This document shows, piece after piece, positions 35,125 to 43,337 of a stretch of DNA of 64,000 nucleotides (position 1 is the stretch's first letter; each line of letters begins with the position of its first letter). Source of the stretch: Helicobacteraceae bacterium. GTDB lineage: Bacteria; Campylobacterota; Campylobacteria; Campylobacterales; Sulfurimonadaceae. The stretch lies in assembly GCA_027038835.1 (NCBI GenBank), contig JALWGC010000008.1:62001-126000 (forward strand). The letters are read 5' to 3'. The position numbers were made by a program, and so were the translations under genes. The notes below the pieces were generated by a model. It saw only the letters and a program-made list of their open reading frames with translations, did no database searches and was not told the origin of the DNA.

Positions 35125-37252
35125 AGGGAGTGGGTTGAAAAAGTTTGTTTGGACGGCACTAGTTTGTGTACAATCTGTGAATCTGCTTGCGCAGGAAGAT
35201 TTGTTGCACTTGGACTTGGAAGACCTCTCTCAAATCACGACCAAATCGACTTCTTCTACGCTTATCGAGACGAAAAAAGAGTACTCACCCTCCACGCTCA
35301 CCCTTATAACGCACCGACAAATAGAGGAATCCGGAGCGCGTTCGCTCGATGAGTTGCTAGAAATCTATGTTCCCCAACTCGCATATATGTACAAAGTCGA
35401 TGGAAATCAAGTCGGTATCGGTGGTATTATCAGCGACAGAAACAACAAAGTCCTTTTGTTGATAAACGGCAGGGTGATGAATATTCGGGGAAAAGACGGC
35501 GGAGCTGTCGCGGAACGTTTTATTTCCATGTTGGACGATATAAAGCAAATAGAAGTGCTCGGCGGTCCGGGTTCGACCATTTACGGTGCGGGTGCTATAG
35601 CCGGGGTTATCAGCATCACGACGTTCGATTCGGATAGTTTCGATGGACTGGCAGTACATGCGAGTGCCGGGTATGTCGAAGATTTCGGCTCGATTGCGAT
35701 GAAATACGCAACGAAGAGCGATGATGATTTTGGGATATTCGTATATGCCGGTATCGATGTGAACGACGGTGTCGATAGTGCGAAATTGAAAAACAAGTTC
35801 GCCTTCGATTTTGAAACCAAAGATATCAAAGCGTATGAGCGATATCCACATGAAACGGTCAATCTCAATGCCTCTTTCAACCAAGAAACAAGAAAAAAAC
35901 TCCATTTGCAGTTGAAAAAAGGTGGATTGGAGTTTTGGAGCAGATACACCCAAAGTTCTCTTTCTTTGCCGACGTATCAGCATTTTTACATTCTGTATGG
36001 GGACAATTACCCATGGCTTCGAAATACGGGTAGTGAAAACGACCAATGGTGTAGTGTTTTGAAATACACACAAAAAGTGGGGAATTTTCGAACGACTTAC
36101 GAGCTTAGCTATTTACAAAGCGAATATGAAAAGATCAACCTTTCCAAACCGGGTAAAGAGCGTGAAAAGATCAACGAAGACAATATCGATGCGAAGATAG
36201 TCGCTACATACAAATATAGCGAAAATGGAGATTTCGCACTTGGTGTGGAGTACCTAAGAAGCCGTTTTAAAGATTATAAAAAATCCTCTATCGCGTTTTA
36301 TCAAAACCCTACGTCTTGGACGACGAACAGATATTCCGTTTTTGCCGAAGCGAAAAACGAATGGTTGGCTAAAGTGATGACTTTCGTGGACTTTCGAATA
36401 GACAAGCATACCTATACCGACCCTCTTTACTCGGCACGTGCGGCGGTCGTGTACCCTTATAGTCGAAACGATGTTTTGAAACTGAACTATTCCCACTCGC
36501 TTAGATATATCGATGAAGTCGATCTTTATAGGCAATACCATGAAAACAATGAGAAACCGGATGTGGAATCGATAGATAGGGTAGAGTTGAGTTACGATAA
36601 AACGGTTTTTCATTTCAGCGCAACGTTCAAGACTACGTTCAACAACCATCGTATCGTGGCATATAACAATATTTTCAAAGGTACCGACTACATCGGTACG
36701 GCAAAGTTCTATACCTTAGAGGGGATTTTGCGTTACCATGCTGCAAAATACGACTTCGTACTCTCCCATGTGTTTACATCGTTGAACGATTTCACTTTGG
36801 CAGATGAGAGGATAGTACGCCAAAACGTTTCCGCATCCCCTTACGGATACGGAAACGATTTTGCCAACTGGAACAAAAATATCACCAAAGTTAGATTCGA
36901 TTACAATTATAATGAAAAATTGAAGTTTATCGGTTCGTTGCGGGTGTTTTGGGGGCTTAAGGGATCTGTCGATATGGCCAACTACAATAAAAACACTTTT
37001 CCACCGGCACTTCCTAGTTACTATAAGCTACCGGCATACGAAGACGATACGAGTGCGTTTGGAGTGAGTGCATATTTGAACCTTTCGCTACGGTACAGAT
37101 ACAACGACAAAGCGACATTCGCCCTCCATGGGTACAACCTGCTTGGAGTTGTAGATGAAGATATCAGTAAACGAAACTATTTTCAAACTTCGAGCAACTA
37201 TTTTGTCGAAGAACCGGCAGTCGCCGTCTCGATAGATTATAAATTGTACTGA
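35111..37252 (+). CDS. TonB-dependent outer-membrane receptor
   Basis: About 713 residues. A signal-like segment (KKFVWTALVCVQSVNLLAQ), a plug domain with TLITHRQIEESGARSLDELLE, the VLLLINGR and IEVLGGPGSTIYGAGAIAGVI motifs, then a 22-strand barrel pattern ending in an aromatic residue (VSIDYKLY). ATG 35111 overlaps the lipoprotein gene; TTG 35135 behind GGGAG is an alternative. No exbB/exbD/tonB nearby and no substrate clue except the partner lipoprotein. Confidence 0.9.
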   Translation: MLSTKGSGLKKFVWTALVCVQSVNLLAQEDLLHLDLEDLSQITTKSTSSTLIETKKEYSPSTLTLITHRQIEESGARSLDELLEIYVPQLAYMYKVDGNQVGIGGIISDRNNKVLLLINGRVMNIRGKDGGAVAERFISMLDDIKQIEVLGGPGSTIYGAGAIAGVISITTFDSDSFDGLAVHASAGYVEDFGSIAMKYATKSDDDFGIFVYAGIDVNDGVDSAKLKNKFAFDFETKDIKAYERYPHETVNLNASFNQETRKKLHLQLKKGGLEFWSRYTQSSLSLPTYQHFYILYGDNYPWLRNTGSENDQWCSVLKYTQKVGNFRTTYELSYLQSEYEKINLSKPGKEREKINEDNIDAKIVATYKYSENGDFALGVEYLRSRFKDYKKSSIAFYQNPTSWTTNRYSVFAEAKNEWLAKVMTFVDFRIDKHTYTDPLYSARAAVVYPYSRNDVLKLNYSHSLRYIDEVDLYRQYHENNEKPDVESIDRVELSYDKTVFHFSATFKTTFNNHRIVAYNNIFKGTDYIGTAKFYTLEGILRYHAAKYDFVLSHVFTSLNDFTLADERIVRQNVSASPYGYGNDFANWNKNITKVRFDYNYNEKLKFIGSLRVFWGLKGSVDMANYNKNTFPPALPSYYKLPAYEDDTSAFGVSAYLNLSLRYRYNDKATFALHGYNLLGVVDEDISKRNYFQTSSNYFVEEPAVAVSIDYKLY

Positions 37253-39196
37253 TTATTGGGCTTGAATCTCTTCGAGTTTTTCTTCGATTATAAGAAGCTT
37301 TTCTACTTTTTCTTCATATTCGGCTTCGAGCTGTTTTAGCTCCTCTGCGAGTTTGGTTATGCCTATCTCTTCATAACATGTCGGGTCTGCAAGACACCCG
37401 TTTTTCTCTTCTATGAGCAGTTCGAGTTCTTCGATTTCGAGTGGAAGTTGTTCGAGTGCCATTTTTTCTTTGTAGGTGAGTTTGAGCGGTTTTTTACGCT
37501 CTTTTTTCTCCTCTTTGGGTTTTATCTCTTTGGCCTCTTTTTCAATAGAATCGATCTCTCTTAGTTCTTTTTCGAGCTCAAGATACTCTGTGTATTGCTG
37601 GTAGGACTCTTCGATGGTACCGTCCCCTTTGAAGATGAAAAGTTTTTTGGCTATTTTATCGACGAAGTAGCGGTCGTGGCTGACAAGGATGACGGCACCC
37701 GGAAAATGGATGAGCTGCTCTTCGAGGATGTTGATAGTCGGGATGTCAAGATCGTTAGTCGGTTCATCCAAGATGAGAACATCTACCTTTTTCGTAAACA
37801 AAAGTGCAAGTGCGACACGGTTCTTTTCTCCGCCGCTAAGAACACCTATCTTTTTGTCCAAAAACTCTTTTGGGAAAAGAAACTGTTTGAGGTAACCGTA
37901 AACGTGCATGTTCTTTCCGCGTACATCGACACGGTCGCCCCCTTGCGGACAAAACGTTTCGATGAGGTTCTTTTCATCATCGAGCATCTCTCTGTGCTGG
38001 TCAAAATACCCTATGCTGAAGTCTCCTTTTTTTATCTTTCCCGCTGTTGGCTTTATGCGTCCAAGCAGGACTTTAAGCAGAGTCGATTTGCCGCTGCCGT
38101 TTGGTCCGACGATGGCGATGGAATCTTTTTGCAGTATGCGGGTAGAGAAATCTTTGATAAGCTCTTTTTCTCCAAGTTTGACGTATAAATGCTCTATCTC
38201 AAAAAGCATCTTCTGTTTGTTCACGCTTTTGTCACGGTTGAAATGCTTCGTTTCACGTTGGAGTTCGAGACTCATTTTGCGGATTTTGGCGGGGTTGGTT
38301 TTTGCCGCTTCACGTAGCTGCATAAGGCGTTCTTTTCGCCCTTCGTTTCGCTTCAGCCTCGCTCTTACGCCGCGTGCGTACCATTCGTTTTCGCTTCGAA
38401 GCAATCTAAGGAGGTTTTCGTGCTGCTTTTGCATAGTTCTTAGCAGTTCCTCTTTTTGTTTGAGATAGCTGGAGTATCCGCCGTTGAAATTTCGTAAGCG
38501 GCACTCCTCGACCTCGACGCTACGTGTTGCGATATTGTCGATGAAGTAGCGATCATGGGAGATGAAAAGAAGTGTAAAACGCTCTTTTTTTATCAGTTCT
38601 TCCAAGAACTCTACCATGTAAACATCGAGATGGTTGGTCGGTTCGTCAAGCAGAAGAATGTCGGGTTTTTGCAAAAGCAATGATGCCAAAGCAACACGAC
38701 GCTGCTCCCCTCCGCTTAAAAGATCGACCGATTTGTGCTCATACTGTTTGAGTTGAAAGTTTTGCAATACCCGCTCGATTTTGTCATCAAGATTCCAAGC
38801 GTTATGGTGGTCGATGTAGTTGGAGAGTTTTTCTATTTCTGCGTGAAGCTGTTTGTTTTCGAAATCTTCCGCAAGCTTGAGACTGAGCTCTTCGTAACGT
38901 TTTTTCGCTTCGTTGAGTTCGACAAGCGCTTCTTCGATAGCCTCACGCACCGTCGCACCCTCGCGAAACTTCGGCTTTTGGTCAAGCATCTTTATCTGGA
39001 TGTCGTTTTGCACGATGCGCCGTCCCTCATCCGCTTCAAGCACTCCGGCGATTATTTTCATAAGCGTACTTTTTCCGCTACCGTTTTTGCCGATAATGAC
39101 GACGCGTTCCCCCTCATCCATGTGGAAATCGACTTCACATAAAATCTTTTGCGCTTCGTAATTTTTGCTAATACCGATAAGATCGATAAGTGCCAT
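37253..39196 (-). CDS. ABC-F family ATPase (Uup-like)
   Basis: Soluble protein with two ABC cassettes, no membrane domain: GKNGSGKST and GPNGSGKST Walker A motifs, LLSGGEQRRVALA and VLSGGEKNRVALA signatures, DEPTNHLD and DEPTNDLD Walker B. A linker helix pair lies between them and a coiled-coil C-terminal domain of about 80 residues follows, as in Uup. ABC-F proteins act on ribosomes or branched DNA. ATG 39196 has AAGG nine bases upstream and gives 647 residues; an in-frame 40-residue extension lacks support. Confidence 0.92.
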   Translation of the reverse strand: MALIDLIGISKNYEAQKILCEVDFHMDEGERVVIIGKNGSGKSTLMKIIAGVLEADEGRRIVQNDIQIKMLDQKPKFREGATVREAIEEALVELNEAKKRYEELSLKLAEDFENKQLHAEIEKLSNYIDHHNAWNLDDKIERVLQNFQLKQYEHKSVDLLSGGEQRRVALASLLLQKPDILLLDEPTNHLDVYMVEFLEELIKKERFTLLFISHDRYFIDNIATRSVEVEECRLRNFNGGYSSYLKQKEELLRTMQKQHENLLRLLRSENEWYARGVRARLKRNEGRKERLMQLREAAKTNPAKIRKMSLELQRETKHFNRDKSVNKQKMLFEIEHLYVKLGEKELIKDFSTRILQKDSIAIVGPNGSGKSTLLKVLLGRIKPTAGKIKKGDFSIGYFDQHREMLDDEKNLIETFCPQGGDRVDVRGKNMHVYGYLKQFLFPKEFLDKKIGVLSGGEKNRVALALLFTKKVDVLILDEPTNDLDIPTINILEEQLIHFPGAVILVSHDRYFVDKIAKKLFIFKGDGTIEESYQQYTEYLELEKELREIDSIEKEAKEIKPKEEKKERKKPLKLTYKEKMALEQLPLEIEELELLIEEKNGCLADPTCYEEIGITKLAEELKQLEAEYEEKVEKLLIIEEKLEEIQAQ

Positions 39197-39457
39197 ATAA
39201 CATACCTTATAGTCGATAAAATTTTGTGAAATCATACCACAAGCTACCACAAAGAGGGCTGTAGGGTTAAGGAACATTTTGTATGTTACTACCAAAATCT
39301 TCCAGTTAACAAACAAAAGTGCGTGTTAAAACGCTATATTCCCAGTAACACACATAAATTCTTTAAGAATTATGAGTGATTTTAAGCAAAATCATCAGAA
39401 ATATTGCAAAATGTCATATTTTTTATAATTAACATATAAAAATTTGTATTGTTAATA

Positions 39458-39486
39458 TTGACTTTTGGAGCTCTTTTATATAAAAT
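39458..39486 (+). promoter_or_regulatory. Strong promoter reading into the cassette array
   Basis: TTGACT, exactly 17 bases, TAAAAT, ending 34 bases before the first cassette ATG. It is the best -35/-10 pair in the region and could drive the first cassettes, as Pc does in integrons. The rest of the 324-base gap 39197-39520 holds two small inverted repeats (39357-39371 and 39377-39394) and no gene; I found no convincing attI. Confidence 0.6.
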
Positions 39487-39520
39487 GTGTGTTAATAAAT
39501 AGTTATCTATAAGGGATTAT

Positions 39521-40168
39521 ATGCAAAATTTAACATCAAATGATTTTAAAATTAGATTACGAAAGTCTATAAGTGTTGCTTGGGCTTTTTTTATTAGAAA
39601 AGTTGCTAACGGAACATTACCTATCAACAAAGAAGCCTCAATGCAATTACAATATGCTTATATACTTCAGCAGCTACTACCATTAATTTGTTTTAAAGAT
39701 GATGAAAAGGCAATTATTGAATTAGAAACAGGGGTTCGAATTAATTCAAATACAAAAGAAATTGATTTATTTTTAAAAGGTAAAGATAATAGTGGTGAGC
39801 ATAAAATTGCTATAGAAATGAAATATTATAGAACTTTAGCATCATCAGGCGGAAATAGAGGAGCAACTGATATTTTTATGAAAGATGTATATGTAGATTT
39901 AGAATTATTAGAAAATTATCTTTCCCATAATATAGCTGATAAAGCAATAGCTTTAGTTATGACCGATAAACAAAATTTAGTATTTCCAAAAAATAAAAAT
40001 GCAAAATGTTGGGATTATGATATATCTCACGGTAAAACTATTACAAATGGTATTCATTTAACCACACCAATAGGTGGTAAAAATATAAATTTGACTTTAT
40101 TAAAATCCTATAATTTTCAATGGGAACAGCATAATGATTTTTATTTTTTAGAGCTTGAAGGACATTAG
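39521..40168 (+). CDS. Cassette 1: PD-(D/E)XK nuclease-like protein
   Basis: 215 residues, basic and aromatic. Residues 68-101 show the restriction-endonuclease-like pattern: an acidic strand with D82 (EIDLFLKG), then E99-x-K101 in IAIEMKYY, followed by a helix with IFMKDVYVDLELLE. Such cassettes may encode defence nucleases or DNA-repair-like functions; catalytic activity is inferred from the pattern only. It has its own promoter (39458-39486) and is followed by attC-like site 1. Low GC and codon use unlike the flanking core genes. Confidence 0.75.
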   Translation: MQNLTSNDFKIRLRKSISVAWAFFIRKVANGTLPINKEASMQLQYAYILQQLLPLICFKDDEKAIIELETGVRINSNTKEIDLFLKGKDNSGEHKIAIEMKYYRTLASSGGNRGATDIFMKDVYVDLELLENYLSHNIADKAIALVMTDKQNLVFPKNKNAKCWDYDISHGKTITNGIHLTTPIGGKNINLTLLKSYNFQWEQHNDFYFLELEGH

Positions 40169-40173
40169 AAATA

Positions 40174-40241
40174 GATAACAAATCATTGGAGAGAAATATT
40201 TGACCCTGCGGCTCAAATATTTCTCAACTCAGTCGTTATAT
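40174..40241 (+). repeat. attC-like site 1
   Basis: 68 bp. Left end GATAAC, right end GTTATAT; perfect 13-bp stem 40191-40203/40213-40225 around a nine-base loop. An unpaired spacer and a three-base asymmetric bulge lie between stem and ends. It differs from site 2 at two positions only. Confidence 0.8.
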
Positions 40242-40316
40242 GCAAAAAAGTACACAATCAAATAACCTATCTCAAGATTATGCTAAAATATGTTTACATA
40301 AAATCTAGGACAATGT

Positions 40317-40553
40317 ATGCCAACAGTTTTAAAAATAAATGGATACAGATTTTTCTTTTTCTCAAGAGAAGAATTGAGAAAACACATTCATATCCAATGT
40401 CAGCACGGTGAAGCAAAATTTTGGCTTGAGCCTCAAATTGAATTGGCAAAAAACTATAAACTTTCTCGAAAAGAATTGGGTGAAGTTGAAAAAATCATCG
40501 AAGAATATTATGATGATTTTATTAAAGCTTGGGAGGTACATTTTGGAAGCTGA
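40317..40553 (+). CDS. Cassette 2a: DUF4160 protein
   Basis: 78 residues with the DUF4160 signature: MPTVLKINGYRFFFFSRE, EELRKHIHIQCQHGEAKFWLEP, then a C-terminal helix (ELGEVEKIIEEYYDDFIKAW). DUF4160 genes are typically paired with DUF2442 genes and found in mobile and cassette contexts; a toxin-antitoxin-like relation has been suggested for such pairs but is not shown by this sequence. The end overlaps the DUF2442 gene. Confidence 0.88.
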   Translation: MPTVLKINGYRFFFFSREELRKHIHIQCQHGEAKFWLEPQIELAKNYKLSRKELGEVEKIIEEYYDDFIKAWEVHFGS

Positions 40554-40776
40554 AGTAACGAATATTTCAAAGCACGGATTGTGGGTATTGGTTGGAGATA
40601 AAGAATACTTTTTGCCTTTTGAACAATTTCCTTGGTTTAAAGATAAAACAATCAGCGATATAACAAAAGTTGAAAGTTTTGGAGAGGGTCATCTTTATTG
40701 GGAAAATTTAGATGTTGATTTGAGTGTAGAGATGATAGAACATCCTGAAAGATTTCCGCTACAAGCACGCATATAA
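40543..40776 (+). CDS. Cassette 2b: DUF2442 protein
   Basis: 77 residues with the DUF2442 pattern: VTNISKHGLWVLVGDKEYFLPFEQFPWFKD and a C-terminal LYWENLDVDLSVEMIEHPERFPL. I start it at TTG 40543 because GGGAGG lies six bases upstream and no suitable ATG exists; the start overlaps the DUF4160 stop. The stop codon TAA is part of the attC left end, a common economy in cassettes. Confidence 0.85.
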   Translation: MEAEVTNISKHGLWVLVGDKEYFLPFEQFPWFKDKTISDITKVESFGEGHLYWENLDVDLSVEMIEHPERFPLQARI

Positions 40777-40839
40777 CAAGTCATTGGAGAGAAATATTTG
40801 ACCCTGCGGCTCAAATATTTCTCAACTCAGTCGTTATAT
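40772..40839 (+). repeat. attC-like site 2
   Basis: 68 bp, ends TATAAC and GTTATAT, stem 40789-40801/40811-40823. 66 of 68 bases match site 1, so the DUF4160/DUF2442 cassette is flanked by near-identical sites. Confidence 0.8.
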
Positions 40840-40850
40840 GAAAGATAAAT

Positions 40851-41276
40851 ATGTCAGGATTAAAAAAATTCTTAAATAAACAAGTTGAAATTTTAAAACT
40901 TAATCATATATGGGAGAGTGATACTAAGATCATTTTCTTAAAAGAGGAAGAAAATGGATTTAATATTATTATTAATGAATATGAAGATGAAATTTTTTTA
41001 GAATTAGATAATGGTTTCCATTATCATTATGAGATACAATTGTATGAATCTTATGATGAAATATACCAAGACATATTTGGATTAGTAAGAGATTTGTTAT
41101 CAAATAATATGAGAATTAGAGTTATTTACAAAAAAGAAAATCCAATAAAATGGATATTAGAATATTATGAAAATAATAAATGGAAGGAAGAAACAGTTAT
41201 TGGTTCTTTTTCATTTAATTTTTTTAGTAAAAAAATAGAAAAAATATATACTAATAATATATTGCCACCAAGATAA
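40851..41276 (+). CDS. Cassette 3: hypothetical acidic protein
   Basis: 141 residues, rich in Glu, Asn, Ile and Tyr, with no signal peptide. Central strands FNIIINEYEDEIFLELDNGF suggest an alpha/beta immunity-like or SUKH-like fold, but I cannot assign a family. Starts eleven bases after attC-like site 2, the usual tight cassette spacing. Very AT-rich. Confidence 0.65.
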   Translation: MSGLKKFLNKQVEILKLNHIWESDTKIIFLKEEENGFNIIINEYEDEIFLELDNGFHYHYEIQLYESYDEIYQDIFGLVRDLLSNNMRIRVIYKKENPIKWILEYYENNKWKEETVIGSFSFNFFSKKIEKIYTNNILPPR

Positions 41277-41295
41277 TTTGATTAACAAAACATAT

Positions 41296-41415
41296 AATAA
41301 CAGGGCGTTGTAAAGAAATGAAGTACCCACGGCTTTTAAGGTAAGTTAAATTGTAATATTTAGCTTGATTTAGAGTTACAAGAGTGTATTTCATTTATCG
41401 AATATGGCATTGTAC
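41296..41415 (+). repeat. attC-like site 3 (degenerate)
   Basis: Left end AATAAC; the best right end is ATTGTAC, which has lost the G of GTT. Arms around GAAATGAAGTAC and GTATTTCATTT still pair. About 120 bp. It may no longer recombine. Confidence 0.5.
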
Positions 41416-41435
41416 GAAGGAGAGTTAGTTACATA

Positions 41436-41831
41436 ATGCATTATTCTATATCCTTTAAGACTTCTAAATTTAATGTTTCAACTGAAAAGGAAAACCCGAT
41501 AAATCCTATTTGTGGAGTTTCTTTATTGGATTGGTTAAGAGAAATATTGAAAAATCAAGTCAATATATCAAAACCAGAGCCTGAAGATTGGGGATGGTAT
41601 AGTTATTTAAAATACAAAGATAGAATATACCTCATAGGGGCATCTGTTGATTGCAATAAATATCAAAGTAATAAATCAGAATTAGAATGGATCTTCCAAA
41701 TAGATAAGCAACGTTCGTTTATAGAAAAATTATTAGGCAAGGCAAAAATGAATAAGAATGATCCATGTCTATTGTTTTTTAAATCTTTTTTTGAGTCAAA
41801 CCCAGAATTTAAAGATATATACATTGAATGA
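41436..41831 (+). CDS. Cassette 4: hypothetical protein
   Basis: 131 residues, MHYSISFKTSKFNVSTEKEN at the start, a PEDWGWYSYLKYKDR core and a C-terminal DPCLLFFKSFFESNPEF helix. This Glu-Asp-Trp-Gly-Trp type is reminiscent of other cassette-borne hypotheticals, but no function is known to me. Ribosome site weak (AGGAGAG about ten bases upstream). Confidence 0.65.
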   Translation: MHYSISFKTSKFNVSTEKENPINPICGVSLLDWLREILKNQVNISKPEPEDWGWYSYLKYKDRIYLIGASVDCNKYQSNKSELEWIFQIDKQRSFIEKLLGKAKMNKNDPCLLFFKSFFESNPEFKDIYIE

Positions 41832-41836
41832 ATTCA

Positions 41837-41965
41837 TATAACAAATCCTTGGATGATGAATAAGCTACCCTGCCGAGTTTTCTAACTTTATTTTGCTAAA
41901 ATACTTTTAAAATTTAAAAGACTTGATTGAGTAAAACCGCTTATTCGTCAAGTCAGTCGTTAACT
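41837..41965 (+). repeat. attC-like site 4
   Basis: 129 bp, ends TATAAC and GTTAACT. Stem 41855-41865/41939-41949 with one G-T pair, a four-base bulge beside CTTG/CAAG, and a long variable terminal loop. Closely related to site 5. Confidence 0.78.
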
Positions 41966-41976
41966 CAAGGAGCCAT

Positions 41977-42447
41977 ATGTTCAAAAAATTAAAAAAAATT
42001 ATATTTGGAGCGCCACCAATAGTAATGGAGCATGGTTATTTTGGAACAATAGTATTTGAAGGTGGAACGGAAGCACGAGATGATGATTATTGGGAGTCAG
42101 AAATATTTATAGATGGGCTCGACAAACCTTTATTGGTTTTAATTACTGCTGGCAAAGAAGGACCTAACAATAAGCATGAATCATTATGTAAAGAACTTAC
42201 ATCTGATTTAGATGCTTTATTTGAAAAGTGTTGGCCTATTTTTAAACCTGATTTTAAAATATGGACTAAAAAAGAATTTTCAGGGAATTGGAGAGATGAT
42301 TTTGAATTAGAGGTTATTGTTTTGCCTAAAGATGCTAATTTACTCAATGAGTGGGAAGTTGGGTATTATGTTGAAGCTGCATCTGGACATAATTTTACAG
42401 CATGTTTTGTAAATGGGTTACCAAAATACAATAGAATTGATGGGTAA
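41977..42447 (+). CDS. Cassette 5: hypothetical protein
   Basis: 156 residues. A basic start (MFKKLKKIIFGAPP) and an alternating beta pattern (YFGTIVFEGG, ESEIFIDGLDKPLLVLITAG), with GNWRDDFELEVIVLP and WEVGYYVEAASGHNFTACFVNG near the end. Looks like a soluble alpha/beta protein of the kind often found in cassettes and immunity loci. AAGGAG seven bases before the ATG. Function unknown. Confidence 0.7.
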   Translation: MFKKLKKIIFGAPPIVMEHGYFGTIVFEGGTEARDDDYWESEIFIDGLDKPLLVLITAGKEGPNNKHESLCKELTSDLDALFEKCWPIFKPDFKIWTKKEFSGNWRDDFELEVIVLPKDANLLNEWEVGYYVEAASGHNFTACFVNGLPKYNRIDG

Positions 42448-42451
42448 AATA

Positions 42452-42582
42452 GTTAACAACACCTTGGATGATGAATAAGCTACCCCTGCCGAGTTTTTCT
42501 AACTTTATTTTGCTAAGTTACTTTCAAAAGTCAAAAAACTTGATTGAGTAAAATCGCTTATTCATCAAGTCAAACGTTAGGC
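42452..42582 (+). repeat. attC-like site 5
   Basis: 131 bp, ends GTTAAC and GTTAGGC; the right end is the classical GTTRRRY core. Perfect stem 42470-42480/42556-42566, extended by CTT/AAG across a four-base bulge. Confidence 0.85.
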
Positions 42583-42652
42583 TCCATTTTTAATTTTAGT
42601 TTATAATTCAAATTATGTTATAATAAGCAAAATGTAAAAAAGGTTAAATTTA

Positions 42653-42880
42653 ATGCCAAAACTTGATAAAGTCAAGGAAGAATTAGGGTGGTTAAAAGTT
42701 TTGTTTGCTATTGCAGTAGCAACAAATTTATCATTAATGGGTTATTTAGCACAACACTATGATACTCAGAAAATATCATTTTCAATTCTTAATGGAGTAG
42801 CTATAATTTTAACAACAGTTATTATAATTATCATTAATAAAAAAGCTTATAAAAAAATTGATGAAATAGGAGAATTATAA
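42653..42880 (+). CDS. Cassette 6a: small two-helix membrane protein
   Basis: 75 residues. A charged start (MPKLDKVKEELGWLK), two hydrophobic helices at about 15-33 and 44-62, and a Lys-rich tail. It resembles small membrane proteins seen in cassette arrays with a second tiny ORF behind. Possible roles include membrane-acting effectors or abortive-infection components; nothing here proves it. Confidence 0.7.
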   Translation: MPKLDKVKEELGWLKVLFAIAVATNLSLMGYLAQHYDTQKISFSILNGVAIILTTVIIIIINKKAYKKIDEIGEL

Positions 42881-42882
42881 AA

Positions 42883-42978
42883 ATGGAATTATTCGTAATA
42901 GGAGTTTTTATTATAATGATTATTGGTTTTGGAATAGTAATGAAAGACTCTATAGAGCATAGTAACTTAAAAGCATAA
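42883..42978 (+). CDS. Cassette 6b: 31-residue membrane peptide
   Basis: Very short ORF with one hydrophobic helix (LFVIGVFIIMIIGFGIVM) and a polar tail. AGGAG about ten bases upstream, inside the end of 6a, and only two bases between the genes. The stop forms the left end of attC-like site 6. Its tight packing between a real gene and an attC supports it being coding. Confidence 0.6.
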   Translation: MELFVIGVFIIMIIGFGIVMKDSIEHSNLKA

Positions 42979-43103
42979 CAAATCATAGGAGTTAACAAGG
43001 CTATACTTGCGGTAATTTAGGCTTTTATCTTAAAAATTTACTTTCAAGTAATTCAAGCTTTAATATAAAAATATCGCCTTGTAGTTCAATTCAGCCGTTA
43101 TAC
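42974..43103 (+). repeat. attC-like site 6
   Basis: 130 bp, ends CATAAC and GTTATAC, stem ACAAGGC 42995-43001 with GCCTTGT 43076-43082, long central loop. Confidence 0.75.
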
Positions 43104-43121
43104 TTATAAAATAAGATGTGC

Positions 43122-43127
43122 TATAAT
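43122..43127 (+). promoter_or_regulatory. Extended -10 box of the first TA cassette
   Basis: TATAAT preceded by TGTGC, 21 bases before the antitoxin GTG. It lies inside a longer upstream reading frame (from 43116), which supports the GTG as the true start. Confidence 0.6.
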
Positions 43128-43148
43128 ACAAATAAAAAAGGAAAGATT

Positions 43149-43337
43149 GTGGTTGCTGTAAAACAAGAGGTACAAAAGGTTATTCAAAATCTTCCTGATG
43201 ATTGCACTTACGAAGATATACAATATCATCTTTATGTTGTTGAAAAAATCAAAAATGGTATGAGCCGTGCCGAAAACGGTGAAGTTTCTTCACATGAAAA
43301 AGCAAAACAAAGAATGGCTAAATGGCTTTCACTCTAA
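43149..43337 (+). CDS. Cassette 7a: antitoxin of RelB/StbD-like type
   Basis: 62 residues from GTG 43149 with AAAGGAAAG upstream. Pattern VQKVIQNLPDDCTYEDIQYHLYVVEKIKNGMSRAENGE, ending in AKQRMAKWLSL, typical of small addiction-module antitoxins paired with ParE toxins. It overlaps the toxin start by 16 bases. Confidence 0.82.
   Translation: MVAVKQEVQKVIQNLPDDCTYEDIQYHLYVVEKIKNGMSRAENGEVSSHEKAKQRMAKWLSL

Noticed and set aside
39197-39520. attI site or extra attC left of the first cassette
   Set aside because: GTTAAC- and GTTATCT-like words occur, but no convincing paired arms or integrase gene were found.
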